From Golubevia sp. BC0850 (taxonomy: Eukaryota; Basidiomycota; Exobasidiomycetes; Golubeviales; Golubeviaceae), in the NCBI GenBank assembly GCA_012976225.1, contig JAAVVG010000005.1, positions 372,001 to 436,000 on the forward strand: a stretch of 64,000 nucleotides of DNA. The letters are read 5' to 3'. The notes under the pieces are model-generated. The model made no database searches, was not told the DNA's origin, and was given only the letters and a program-made list of their open reading frames with translations. This document shows positions 22,911-35,156 of the stretch, piece by piece (the first letter of the stretch is position 1; each line of letters opens with the position of its first letter). A program made the position numbers and the translations under genes.

Positions 22911-25658
22911 TTAAGTTCGAGAAATCACGTTGGCCCAACCTGTGGAGAAAGATAGCAGGAGACTTAGTGTCAGTAGAGAAATGCAAACCAAGATCTTGCT
23001 CTCTCTCTCTAAAGGCGACTCACCTGGCTCATAGTCATCATCACTGGCGTCCATCTCTGCTGCACTCAGAGTTCTACCAGGAGGCAACCTCCTTATCTTC
23101 TGTTGACTCTTGGTTCTTCCTAACATGATAGCTTCTCTAGCTGCTCTGGCGGCGTTGATTGAGCTCTGAGGGGATGTTGAAGAGGTTGAGGTGGGGCTTT
23201 GAGTTGGAGATAGAGCAGTTGGAGAGAGGCGACTTCGATCAACCAGATTCGTCTCGACCGGAGTTTTCATGTTCGATGACTGAGAATTGAAGGATTCGGA
23301 TTTTTGATGAGAAGATGAACCAGATGGCGTTTGATGATGAGAGTTTCCATTCCGTCTCCTCCTTCTTTCTGAATTCGAAGTTGCATCACCATAATTATCT
23401 TCTGGAGAAGAGGACCTTGAGATATTGTGACCAGGACTCCTTTCTTTGATGATAGCTGAAGAAGCCAATCCAGTTCCACTCCCATTCCTGCTTGCGCTTC
23501 CATTTCCGAAGGTGTCGTCTCCGTTTCTAAAGTTTAGCGAAGCGTCGGCCTCGTATGATTCGTCCTTTCCACCAACAGTACCTCTTGATCCGGAAGCGAT
23601 CACAGTACCTTCACTCTCGTTAGTGAAACCAGATCGAGCTGAAGAGGACTTGGAGATGAGATCTGAGGGTAGACCTTCTGGATCCAAGACTCCACTCTCT
23701 TGAGAGGCGTGACCCTGCATTCTTCTTTGAGCAACGATCTTTGCAGCTGAAGTTGCTAATTCCGATCCAGATGAAGATGAGGGAACTACTCCAGATCTGT
23801 AGGCCTCCAAATCAGCTTGAGTCATTCCAACGGGAGGAGGCTCTTGAACCTCTTGCCCACTCCCTCCTTCTCCAACTTCGGCTGCTTGAGCTTGAGCATC
23901 AGCTACTTCGTCTCTTGCAACCAAAAGTTCTGGTCCCATCACTTCATGAGCTGCAGGATCACTTGAATCAACTCTCCCAGAATCCGTCCTCTCGACTCCA
24001 GCTCTAGCTGGAAGGTCCAACGATCCTTTCGATCCACTGAAAAGCGCCGATGTCCTAGCTTCAGAAAGTGGTGCTTCAGGATCTTTAGAAGATGATCCGG
24101 AGGCGACTCTGGCTCGAATTGCTTCCACTCCACCAGGATTTGGACTGTTGATTCCGATCTCGACGGGGGAGAAGGCGCCTGGTGAATCGATGGCATCTGA
24201 AGAAGGAGGTGAAGGGGATTTTGGAAGAGATGAAGGAGGGTCTGGGAAAGATGGAATCTGCGAGGGGGCAAAGCAAAGAGTAGGGAGAGATTAGCGAATA
24301 GAGGAAGGGAGAGGAAAAGGTAGGAGAGACCAGTTGTTCTGAATCACTTGGAGGCAGATGTCCTGCTTGCTTTGAAGCATTGACGCACAAATGAGTGTCC
24401 GAATTCAAACTCGATCTTGCTATGCATATTCTCCTCTGGCAGGACCCATCTCCTTCTGTAATACCACCTTCCATTTCCCTCCGTCGCCAAGCTGTACTCA
24501 TGATACTAACCGGATTTTGTCTCTCATCAACCTCTAGATCACTATCGAAAGTTGCGGTTCCCTCTGGAATATTGATTTCCGTCTTTGGAGCGTCAGGTAA
24601 ATTAGGTAGACCTTCCTCTGAAGCGAGGTTGAGGCTATTGAAATCTAACGGAGGAGCAACCTTTGAACTTGAACCTTGATTCAATTTCGTCGAGATTCTA
24701 TTCTCTTCATCCAATTCTGCAAAGGCATCTTTCCCAGCCCCTCTGATCGTAGAATTAGTAGGTGAAGCTAATGGAACGTTCAAGCTTGAACCATCTCCTT
24801 CCTTTGGTTTCCACCTATTACTCGGATTTGCATTGTAGTCTCTTGCAGATTGAGCAGCAGCCCAAGCTCCACCAGTCAATTGAGGTCTTAAACTCTGACT
24901 TGTATTCCCACCCCAAGCCCCACCAGTCAACTGAGGCATCAAAACACCTTCTCCCCAAGCACCAGTTCCACCTCCTCCCGAAGCACCTGGATAAGCTTTC
25001 CTGACTGATTTTGAGAGTTCTGGATTTGGAGCTGGGGCACCAAAAGAGGAACGTGGGACTAAAGGTTTCTCAGTTAAAGTTGATGAATTGGACTGGAATC
25101 TTGCTATCCTGTCCCTTACTCCTCCTCCTCCTCCTCCTCCTACAGCAGAAGAGGGATGAAGGGACGAAGTAGATCTTGGTGATGTGGGTGAAGATCTGTC
25201 ACCATTTGTTGAGGATTGATTTGAATCTAGATAGGAATCTGAAGTTGATCTATAGGAAGGTGAAGTTGGACGAGGTTTGTTCTCGGTTGAACCTGATGAT
25301 GCTTTCCTCTGTAAAGCTGCTATACGTTCTGATAACTTTTGAGAGGTTGATCCCGGACCCGTTGTAGGTCTACGCGGTTCAGATGAAGACCTGAGAGGGA
25401 AAGGGTTTGATTAGAATTAGAGAGAGGGAGAGGGTAGGTGGTTAGCAGTAGGAACGGGAGAGGGTGGCTGCCTTTGCTCATCTTTCTGCCTCTTGAGCTA
25501 TCTGACTGATCGCCATTTCTAAAAGAAGAATCCAGTTCTATTCTTCCGAATAGTTGAAGCAGTTGCGTCAAAGGGGAAGAGGAGCATTCTCGCTGGTTGT
25601 CGACTCCTGTTCCATACAACCTCGAAGAAGCACTCCCTCCCCATCTTTCTACTCACAT
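22911..25658 (-). CDS. Uncharacterised low-complexity protein with PQLTGGAW repeats; start codon appears split by an intron
   Basis: Model: 25658..25657 (AT), 25390..24511, 24257..23024, 22939..22911, about 714 residues. No ATG precedes the conserved-looking frame in the second exon, which opens with G-TCTTCATCT; the only upstream GTGAGT donor leaves AT, so splicing creates ATG. The protein then reads MSSSEPRRPTTGPGS, LSERIAALQRK, Gly-run GVRDRIARFQSN, two copies of PQLTGGAW, NRWKPKEGDG and a long Ser/Asn-rich middle. It ends with YEPG-WANVISRT, the last nine residues being encoded by a separate 29-nt exon. Retaining so short an exon suggests the terminus matters. The RIAALQ/RIARFQ and LTGGAW motifs suggest short linear interaction motifs. 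I know no named family, so no function is assigned. Confidence 0.6.
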
Positions 25659-26389
25659 TTGGCTCTGAGTCGAGAACTGAATTCGTTAATACTTAGGAGA
25701 TATCAGAACTGTTCTCTTGAGATGATCAAATCTGTTATGACTGGCTGTTTCCTTGGTGGAATTCTAAATCGATGATAGGATCGAGAAGGAGTTGCATGGG
25801 CGGCCTGCGAATCGCTCGCCTCGTCCATCTCGTTCTACCTCGGGTCTCTTTTCTATCTGATGTTGCAATGCTTGCGTTCATTTAAACAAGCCATTCGTAT
25901 TTCAAAGAAGATCTTGGTTTCGCCCACTTTTTCCCAACACCCTTCCAAAAGAAATGTCTGCGACGCTCTGTCCACACTTAATTGAACAATCATACGGAAT
26001 TTACATTTTTCTAGGCAACAGACATGCTGGAATTAGAAAAAGTAAACTGATTCGAATGAGACACACTGAGCAGATAAGAGTGGCGACAGAGAGAAAAGAA
26101 GAAAAATGTGGGGAATACGAGGTTCTATTGATTTGATGGTTCTAGATTGGCTGCAGGTAGTGAAGGATGGGACGATGGGTGAGATAGGGAGATTAAGACA
26201 TCAGCAAAAGGAACGTCAAGGGAGCTCTTGTCTTCAATGATGTGAGAGAGGACTAGGGAAGTGGTCTTCTTCCCTAGCCAGCACACTCCCTCCACCCTTT
26301 CTTCCATCCCTCTGTTGTCCCTCCCCTGACCAACGCCCTAGGTCCAGAACACAGAGCAAAGACTCACTTTAAAGATTTCTTCCCTTCAT
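25659..26389. other. Intergenic region
   Basis: Should contain the leader and promoter of the 22911-25658 gene and the 3' UTR of the RpiB gene. Short frames only, no motif or RNA structure recognised. Confidence 0.5.
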
Positions 26390-26854
26390 TTACTCTTCGT
26401 AAGAGCAGATAGCCTGAACCTTTTCAGCACTAGCAGATTTCTCATCAAAGACATAACCCAACCATTCCTTAGCCAACTTTCTAGCAAGTTCCAATCCAAC
26501 GACTCTTTGACCCATACATAGAATTTGAGCATTGTTAGATAGGACACCTCTTTCTACTGAATAACCATCGTGAGCAGTGACAGCTCTGACCCCTTTAACC
26601 TTGTTGGCAGCGATAGCAACTCCTAGACCAGTTCCACAGATTAAAAGAGCTCTGTCGACTTCTCCTGAGGCTACCTTTTTGGCAGCATCGACTGCTACGT
26701 GTGGGTAAGCTTTCTTGTCTGCGTTGGTTGGGACTCCAACGTCGATGACTTGAGAAACACGAGGGTCGGCTTTGAGGTCTTCCATGATTTTGTTCTTGTA
26801 TTCAACTCCTGCTTCGTCACATCCAAAGGCAATTTTCCATTGAGGTTGAGACAT
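26390..26854 (-). CDS. RpiB/LacAB-type sugar-phosphate isomerase
   Basis: One uninterrupted exon of 154 residues, full length for the RpiB family. It starts [16 protein letters not shown] (bacterial RpiB: IAFGCDH-G). It holds the catalytic-loop Cys in [16 protein letters not shown] (Cys73), the HDGYSVERG loop with His95, and the [19 protein letters not shown] segment; the tail [14 protein letters not shown] matches fungal relatives. RpiB enzymes interconvert ribose 5-phosphate and ribulose 5-phosphate, and some relatives act on other phosphorylated aldoses such as tetrose phosphates, so the substrate is open. The bacterial His after CD is Glu here, as I recall for fungal members. It is the only clearly intronless complete short gene in the window. 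Cytosolic by lack of a signal. Confidence 0.9.
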   Translation of the reverse strand: MSQPQWKIAFGCDEAGVEYKNKIMEDLKADPRVSQVIDVGVPTNADKKAYPHVAVDAAKKVASGEVDRALLICGTGLGVAIAANKVKGVRAVTAHDGYSVERGVLSNNAQILCMGQRVVGLELARKLAKEWLGYVFDEKSASAEKVQAICSYEE

Positions 26855-27634
26855 TTTGTGAGATATAGATTTGAGTTTGACTGAGTGAGTGAGTGAGTTG
26901 TGGTTGTTGGTGGTGAGAAGAACGAGAAGCTTCGAATTTCATTTCTAAAGTAAGGTGGAGAACTTAAAGTGGCCCGTGCGTTGGCGCGTTGGTCGACCAA
27001 GAGGGTCGTTTTCCCTCTTTCTCTCTCTCTCTCTTCCCCCCCTATCCTATCTCTAGTTGGATAACGGCTCGAACTATACTCTGACAGAGATTCACCCTTT
27101 AACGTTCATCACCATCCACTACACATCTAAGAGAGAATAACCTCGTTAGCCAATCACTCGGTCACTCTTCCGCACCATCTCGAAACTTCAGTCTAACCTC
27201 AGTCTAACGGAGTCATTTACTCCTTCGAGACTTGACAGCCAGCTTTCACGGAGTTCGAGGGACAGAGCGAGTAGAACAAGTCGCACAGAGAATTGCCACC
27301 CACCCACCAAGCTATACAGAATAGGTCAGGGAACTCGGGTGTTTCACATCTACGAGGGAAGAAGTGATCTATCTGAAGAAGTTTACCATCAAGCTGCTCA
27401 CTTGCACAGTACGCCAATTGTGAGTTCGGTTTCACGACCTCTGCGAGCTGAAAAGCTTTTGTCCCGCACGATAGTCAAGCCTAACGGAAACGAGAAAAAG
27501 ATCCATTCATTGACATGACGAGAAAGATGAAAAGAGGCAAAGAGAAGATCTGTATCAAAGGGCAAAGCATCGGAAACGAACGATCGTAGAATAAAAATAA
27601 ACATGGCGGGTATAGTACTGGTACAGTACGCTAG
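26855..27634. other. Intergenic region upstream of the RpiB gene
   Basis: Promoter and leader of the RpiB gene plus the 3' UTR of the CLASP-like gene. CT-rich runs around 27015-27045 on the plus strand. No gene recognised. Confidence 0.5.
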
Positions 27635-30600
27635 CTACAAGAGTAACACGGAATCATCTTCAAAAATGGAGCTATCATCTCCAACGCTTTCTGCGAGACT
27701 TGACCTTGAAGAAACATTTGGAATTTGATTCCTTCGAAGTAGCATTTTTGGTTGACTGATTGAATCCTCAAGATCTTCTTCCCCCTCTTCTCCCATTTGG
27801 ATCTGATCCTCGAAAGTCTGTTCTTGAGGATCTTCTTCAGTCTTAAAGTGTTTCAAGTTCTCAGTTTCCCTAATAGGAGAAGTAGGAACATCATCTAGAT
27901 CAGTGTTAGCTGAATCTGAGAAGGCTTCTGAAGGTCTTGGACCGCAAACCAATTGAGTTTTCCCATCTACCTGATTTCTCGAGATGAAGAAATCCTGTTT
28001 CGAAGAAGATGTCTGGAATTGAGAAGAAGGTTCGACATCGATGACAGTTTCTTGAGGTTGCTCTTTGATCGTTTCCGTGTCGACTTCCAGTTGCTTTTCT
28101 TCAGCTTGAACGGCCGGCTCTAAGACTTCTTCGATCTGAGTTTCCGTTCGAAGGTCTGGCTGGGCATCATTTTCTGCGTGATGCTCAGCCTGCTCTTCCG
28201 ACTCCACAGGAACTGAGATCTTGATTGAGTGGGAAGATTCATCGATTGTGGTTGAAGGGATATCAATTGAAGCTTCTTGAATTTGATGTTTGACCGTCTG
28301 CGTAGATTCATCAGCCAATACTTCCAACTCTGCTCCTTGATCTTCGACGATTTCAGCGAATGGTTGCCTGACCTCCTCTTGAACTTCTTCGGTATGTTGC
28401 TGCATGACCACTTCTTCCACTGGGAGAGGTTGCTCCACGACTTCTGTCTTGTCTCGAAGATCAAGGTTTTCTTCAACCGGTCCGTTAGGTTCGACTCGAT
28501 CTTCGATTTGAGAAGCCTCCCTCACCTCCTCTGGCTCTTGTTCCGCCTCACGAATTTCTTCGGCCTTCTCTGAATCGACCACCTCCTCTTGAGGTTCGGT
28601 ATCAGTTTCAGTTTCAGTTTCAGCTTCAACTTCAGCTGAAAGAAGTCGATTTTCCTGAGCTTCTTCCAGACGATCTTGAACCTCTTCTTCAATCTCCTTC
28701 TCTTCCTCCACAACTTCAATTTCATCAACCTTAGCAACGAGATCCTTCTCTCCCTCGTCCTCACTTTCCTCAATTTCAGAAGATGGAATCCTCATTGCTT
28801 TTGGCCTAGATGAGACTTGAACTGCTACTTCCACTTCTTTGATTGAATCCTTCTCTTCGATTTCGACTTTCTCCATTTCTTGATCTAGAACGAAAACTTG
28901 TTCAGTTTGGACTCGATGGTTCTGTACTTGCACTGCTTCTGGATTGACTGAAATTCCATCTAGCTTCTTCTCAACCATTGAAGAGACAGAAGCGGCATCA
29001 GAAGTTGAGCTGGGTAAACCAATAGAAATCTTCTCCACCTCTTCGACTTTCTCCACGCCACGAGACTTTCCAATAACTCCATTAGATTTAGTTCCTTCCT
29101 TGACTTGGTTCTTCAGATTTCCAGCAGGAGCGGTAACACCTTCAATCTCAGCTCCAACTTTAGAAATCCCGACTTTCACTTTCTCCTTTCCGTTCGTGTC
29201 CACTTTCTTAACCCCCAAAACCTCCCTACCATTCTTCCCAAGAGCCAAATTCCTAGCATTCAAATTCCTATTAGAGATGGAACTTGTGATCTTTCCTTTC
29301 GGAAGAAATCCACCACTAGTAGCTCTAGAAGATTTCAAAGCATTGAAAGAAGTCGATTCAACTTTGGATCTAACATTTGAAGGTTTAGGAGCATGAAGGG
29401 GAGCACGAGGAGGTTTTGACGTAGTGGTAGTAGAAGGTTGGACTTTATCTTTGGTAGCCGAAACGACTGGTTTGATTGGAGCCTTGGAGATCGGATTAGA
29501 AACCGTTCTGACAGTGGGATTGGTTTGTTGGTTGGTTGAAGCTTTGAGAGGTTGTTTGACGATTGGATTCTTTGAAGTTGAGGAGGTAGAGTTAACCTTT
29601 CTGGTGGTTGGAACGAAACCAGTTCCTGATTTGGAAGTAGCATTGACTGAAGGTTTAGCTTTAGTCAAAACCTTGTTATCTTTAACGACTGAACTACTTG
29701 TAGATTTCGAAAATGCTTTCTTCTGTTCCCCTCCATCTCCAACCTTTCCATTAAGTTTGTTTTGAATCGAAGCTGAAGGACCTGCTTTCAAATTGTTTTT
29801 CTTCGCCAAACCTTTAATCTGAGGTTTAGGTAAGGGTTGAGATTCTTTACTTTTACCCTTTGGAGAACCTGAAGGAGCAGAGCCTGCAGAAACGTCATCG
29901 ATAATTTCCAAAGTCTTTTCAATTGGATTTGAAGAGCTCTCAACTTTTGGAGAAGCAGAAGTAGGAATGACGTTCAAATCAAAGTTCGAGGTAGAGTTGG
30001 ATCCCAAAACCAAAGTCTTGTCTTTAGATGCTAAAGTTTTGAAAATTGGTTGACCGATCGGAGGTTCTTTACTCAAAACTCTACCAGCAGAAGGTTTCTT
30101 GGTAGTAGTTTCTACTGGATTCAAATGAGTAACTCTCATAGCTTTCATTCCACCTCCAGGAGTCTTGGACAAATTAACCGGATTTGAATCTTCTATTGAT
30201 CTTTCCTTTCCATCTGATTCTTCATTGGTTCTATGTCTGACTGGTCCAGGGTTCTGAAGTCGATTGGCAGATACTGCAGCAGCTAATCTCATTGCGATCT
30301 TCTCACTTGGATTTTTAGACTTCTTCTCATCTTGAGCTGTAATGTCCGCAGAAGAAGAAGGACTCGGATCACTGGAAGTTGAATGATTCAATTCCGAATC
30401 TGCATTTTTTTCCTTAGCAACTATTCTTTCAGTTTGAGGTTCCAAAACTTGAGTTCTATGACGTTTTCTCTCTTCTCTTTCTCTTCCTTCTTTTCCTAAT
30501 TCATTGGAAGAAGAAGAACCAGAAAGAGAAATTGGTTGTTGAGGATTGAAATGATGACGATCTTCTCTTTGAAGTTTCAATTCCGATTGAGAAGCACTCT

Positions 30601-32365
30601 TCTTCAATTGATGTCTTCTTTCTTCATCTCTTTCTCTTTCTTTCGTTTCATCACCAAAAACACCAGCAGAAACCGTAGGAGGTGGTACTTCTTTCTTCTT
30701 GTTGAATTTTGCGAATCCACCAGCGAATTGTTTAAAGACATCATTTTGAGCATGACTTGATTTTTGAAGATCATAAATCGAAGCAGAAGTTGAACTTGAA
30801 AGGAATCCACCATGATTTCCACTTTGACTTTGAGAAGGATTGAACAATTTCCCACCTCCGCCAATTTGAGCATTAGAAGAGAAGACATCGAAGTTGACTT
30901 CGTTTCTATTGACCCGAACTCCATTCCCACTATGGTCTCTTTCTCTTTCTCTTCTTTCACCATTGTCTCCTGAATGGTCTCTTTCTCTATCTCTCCTCTC
31001 TTCTCTATGCCTTTCTTCTCCCCCAACTCTTTCATCTCTCGCTTTTCCTTTATTGGCTTCTCTCATTTCTCTAATCTGTTCTTTCATCTTTGATCTTTGA
31101 TCGTCTAAAACCATGAGTTCTGACTCAGTCATCACTGCATCCTTTGGTTTACTAGATGTCTTGTTGGAAGTATTAGATGTTAATTGAGAAGTAGAAGGTT
31201 TCATAGTCGGTTTCTCAGAAGCAGAAGCAGTTGAAGCGAAACCTTCAGGACGATAACCACCAGTCTTAGGTAGAGATAGATAACGTCTTATCGTTGGAGT
31301 GAAAGGCGTTGTGAATCTGATCGCACACCAAAAGAGAAAGGGAGAAGGCATGATCAGCAGCTATACATCAAACATTGAAGACCCAGGCTCAAAGTTCCAC
31401 TCACTTCTCAACTCTCTCCGGCCATCTCTCAACATAAGATTTGAACAATTCCTTAGATTTCCCTCTAACCTCTGAATTAGAATCCGTAGCACTAATCTTA
31501 ATCATTTCTTCAACCATTCCCACTCTTCTATCCAATTTCTCATTTTCTAAATCCGTCATGAGTAAAATGGTAGTAGAACTAACAGCTATACTTCTCATCG
31601 AAAAGATGGCCTTCTTATCTTTCGAAGAAGTCAAATAGAATGGGATTAAGCAGGATAATTTGCAATGTTTGGAAATCAAGTTGAGCGTCTTTTCAGAACG
31701 TTTCAAAGCTACTTTGTTTGTCCTTGAACAAACTGTTAATAAATGTGGAACGTAAATTGGGATTAAGGACTCAAAACGATCTGATAATCTTGGCGCTATT
31801 GATTGGAGAAGATCGAAACAGGTTCCTGATAGAGAAGTACGTTCAGATAGAAGCTGGGTTGAAGAGGAGGAAGTGGATGATTGGATGAGTCTCTCTCTAA
31901 CTTCTACTGAGTTTATCTTCGTGATTCCAATCTTACCCTACTACACAGTTCACTCAGATGACATGCTCATCTATTCTCCCTGCATCACCCATCCAACCTG
32001 GACCTATTCCATCCAACACCCACCACCACCACCAGCCTCCTCTCCACGCTCACTCACCGAATTGATGATGGGATCGCAGACTTCCTTGTCCTTCAACAAC
32101 CTAACGAATTCATCGAATTTGTAAGCTCCACCTTTTGTGATGAGTTCCAATCGATGTAAAGCTTTGTTCAATCTTTGCCATGAATCTTCAGTTTCAGGTT
32201 CAGAGAGAGAGGATTTAATGGATGGGAAGTAAGAGGTCAACTCGGATAGAGTAGTAATCTGTCAGATGGATTGAGAGAATGGAAGGATGAGTAGGAGAAG
32301 AAGTAGAGCAGCATGGGAAGGATGAGGATACTCACTTTGATGGTCTCCTCTTGTTTGGCTGGCAT
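27635..32365 (-). CDS. CLASP/Stu1-like microtubule-associated protein with one N-terminal TOG domain
   Basis: Exons 32365..32336, 32258..32058, about 31931 (or 31916)..31405, 31316..27635, near 1475 residues. The start is MPAKQEETIK. Residues up to about 260 follow the CLASP N-terminal (TOG, HEAT-like) pattern: EDSWQRLNKALHRLELITKG, CDPIINS, SERTSLSGTCFDLLQSIAPR, LLTVCSRTNKVALKRSEKTL, SEVRGKSKELFKSYVERWPE. CLASPs bind microtubule plus ends and promote rescue. The remaining 1200 residues are disordered: Lys/Ser/Thr-rich (basic, possibly lattice-binding), then a very Glu/Val-rich acidic stretch around 28100-28850. No second TOG domain is visible. The acceptor of exon 3 is uncertain. It shares a 214-bp promoter with eIF2B gamma. 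Confidence 0.75.
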
Positions 32366-32579
32366 GACTTGGATTGAGTGGCCGGGACTAGTCTAGGTTG
32401 CTGCTGCTTCTTCTAACTCTGTCTACCCAGTCCAATATTCTTGTAGTGGGAATAGAACGCCTTGAAGACTGATAGTTGATGAAGGTGGGTGTTGTTTATT
32501 CTGTAAGCCAAAGTACCAAGTCGCGCTTGCAACTCAAAGGTGGATTGATCATGTGCCTAATCTTCCTCCTTTACCATCA
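32366..32579. promoter_or_regulatory. 214-bp divergent promoter, CLASP-like gene and eIF2B gamma
   Basis: Head-to-head start codons at 32365 (-) and 32580 (+). No TATA box is evident. The plus-strand frame is open from 32553, but its only upstream in-frame start would be GTG, so the ATG at 32580 is preferred. Confidence 0.6.
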
Positions 32580-35156
32580 ATGACTTCTACATCTTCATCA
32601 TCCTCATCCTTCTGTGCGCTGATATTTTGTGGACCTGGATCTTTACTGTATCCGATCTGTGATTCAGATTCAGACTTAGATTTAGAGTTGGAACCAAACT
32701 TAACCTCATCATCAACTTCTTCAAGCATCCCCAAGGCTTGTCTACCATTAGCCAACGTTCCACTTTTATCTTATCCACTTCAATCACTTTTATCTTGCGG
32801 TATTAGACATGTCACTGTTTTAGCCAAAGGAGTTCAACATCAAGAGATCATTAAATCTTTATCAAGAGTTAAATTGAATGATCCAACTATCACTTCTTCA
32901 ACTTCGGAAGATTCTTCTTCTTCTTCAAACATTCAAATCATTCAATCAAATCTTAAAGATGGTCCAACTAATAATCAACCTTTGAATTCAACTCATTCGA
33001 TCTTAGTAGATTTGTTACCTTTGGGTCCAAATGATTCCATTCCCAATAGGAAATCATCGATAGATCCTGTCAAACCAGCTGCTGCTGCTGCTGCTGCTGA
33101 TGGATTGTATGATACAAATAGATCTTTGGGAACAGCTGAGTTGTTGAGATGGTTGGCTATTAACTCTAGGTTACCAGTGAGTATCAAGGATAGAGCATAG
33201 AAGCTGTGAATCAATCACTTTCTTCTCTTCCATTCGTACACAGCACACTGCTGGCGGGGTCATTCTCGGATGGTCTGGTACTCCTACTTGAAATCAGAAG
33301 TAGAAAAGGGATCTATGATTCGAATTCTGAGGAAGCTACCTCAAGACTCCCATCAAAGAGAAGAGGCATCTCTCTCTTCTCTACCTTCCCAAGCCGAACC
33401 CTCCAAACCCTCTTAACCCTTATTTCTCTCTTTACTTCCTCTCTTTTCCTTCTCATGAAGTCACCACCTCTTATCCTCCCCTTAGATTTCATCTCCCCCT
33501 CTCTACCTCTCTCAGATTTCCTCCTAAACTATCATTCCAATTCCCTTCCAAATACACCATTACTTCAGACACTATTCTATGAACTAGGTTCAGGAGAAGG
33601 GGTTTCAAAAGAAAGAGAAAAAGAAGTAGATGGAGATGGAAGTAAGAGAAGTTTAGTTGGTTATGATTTGATTGACTCTTCTTCAACCTATTCCTCTTCC
33701 CAAAAATCAACCTCAAATTCAACTCAAACCTCAATTTCAATTCCTAAAGTTTCAACTTCTTCTCATAATCTTAGATTCATAATTCCACTTTCCAATTATG
33801 ACACTTCTTCAGAATTAATCCTTAAAGCTTCTCTTTTGAATAAATCTCAAAAACTTAGGATCTCAAAAAACTTAATCGATTCACACATTTACATTTTGGA
33901 TCTCAAAAAAGTTTTGAATTTGTTAGAAAGTCATGAAGAAATTACAAGTTTAAGAGAACATTTGATTCCATTTTTGGTGAAATGTAGTTGGCAAATTGGA
34001 TTGAAAGAAAAAGTTGGTTGGAATCCAATTCCAACTCTTTCCTCCTCTTCAAACAATGGAATTCAAACTAGAAGATCTAGTACTATAGGCATGGGAGATA
34101 CATTTCCAGATGACCAAATCGAAATGGGAGAGGAAATTGAGAATAGAGTGGATTATAGGAAAGTTTCTGCTAGGAAAGCTGGCATGAAAAATGGAATTGG
34201 AAGAGGGAAAGAAGAAGGAATGGAAGAATTGAAATGTTTGAGTATAATTGTCAGATTAAGAGATGAGAGATACATGGTGCGTGGAGAGAAAGACGAGGAT
34301 TCAAGTGAGAAAGAAGGTTTCGTTATTAGAGTTAATACTTTACCTGCTTGGTTAGAAGCTAGTAGACATGTGAGTATGGTCTTTGTCTTAATTGCTGAAA
34401 TCTTTCAATCTGTCGATCTTCATCTAAACGAATCGAAAAAGATGTGGCTTTTCGCTTCTCTCGAGTTTTGGAAGGCTGATCTCAACCACCTACCTCCCTT
34501 CCTTTCCCAAACTTCTTTCTCTTCTTCCCAAAACTCTCCCAAAAGATTCTCAAACTCCTTTCCTCCCAACATCTGAAATCACTTTCATTCCTTCCAACTC
34601 TACTTCCTTCGAATGAACCTTCCACCACTTCAAGTACGACTTCAAACCTTTCCACTTCAATCACATCTCCAATCGATTCCTCAACGCCTTTGATTTCTAC
34701 CTCCAGTCATATTTCATTCGATTCTTTAATTGGAGAAGCATGTAGAATTGGTGATAGAAGTACTGTCAAGAGATGTGTGATTGGAAAAGCTAGTTCGATT
34801 GGAAGGAACGTAAAGTTGATGGGTTGTGTTTTGAGTGAAAGGACAGTTGTTGGAGAGAGGTGAGTCTGAAAAATTTTGGTTTCAGATACCCTTTCTTCAG
34901 AGGTTCTGTCTCTGAAGACACTTTTCGAAAGGTTGCTAACTCTCTTTTCTTCGTCTGCCTTCACTTTTCTACTCTTCTTTGAAATCAAAGCTCGAAACTA
35001 GATCTCTGTCTGACAGGTCCAGGAGCTAAAATCGGAGATCGCTGTAATTTGAAGGACTGTGACGTTGGTCCTGGAGCTGTGGTTCCCGCTGGAACGAATG
35101 CTAAAGGAGAGAAATTCGCAGTTGATGATGATGAAGAAGAGGAAGATGAAGAATGA
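32580..35156 (+). CDS. GCD1: Translation initiation factor eIF2B subunit gamma (Gcd1-like)
   Basis: Exons 32580..33176, 33461..34369, 34546..34859, 34991..35156, about 661 residues. eIF2B is the GDP-GTP exchange factor of eIF2; gamma forms its catalytic half with epsilon. The nucleotidyltransferase-like domain is seen in FCALIFCGPGSLLYP, PKACLPLANVPLLSYPLQSL, SLGTAELLRWLA and PLILPLDFISP. The C-terminal left-handed beta-helix of hexapeptide repeats is seen in LIGEACRIGDRSTVKRCVIG, SSIGRNVKLMGCVLSERTVV, LTGPGAKIGDRCNLKDCDVG and PGAVVPAG, closing with an acidic tail. The last acceptor is placed at 34990 because only this keeps the repeat in frame. A GCT repeat encodes seven Ala near 33081. Ser-rich inserts make it longer than yeast Gcd1 (578). 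Confidence 0.9.

Noticed and set aside
28600-28640. Short GTTTCA hexanucleotide repeats, considered as a regulatory or CRISPR-like repeat
   Set aside because: They are codon repeats for Thr/Glu within the acidic tail of the CLASP-like protein; no spacers.
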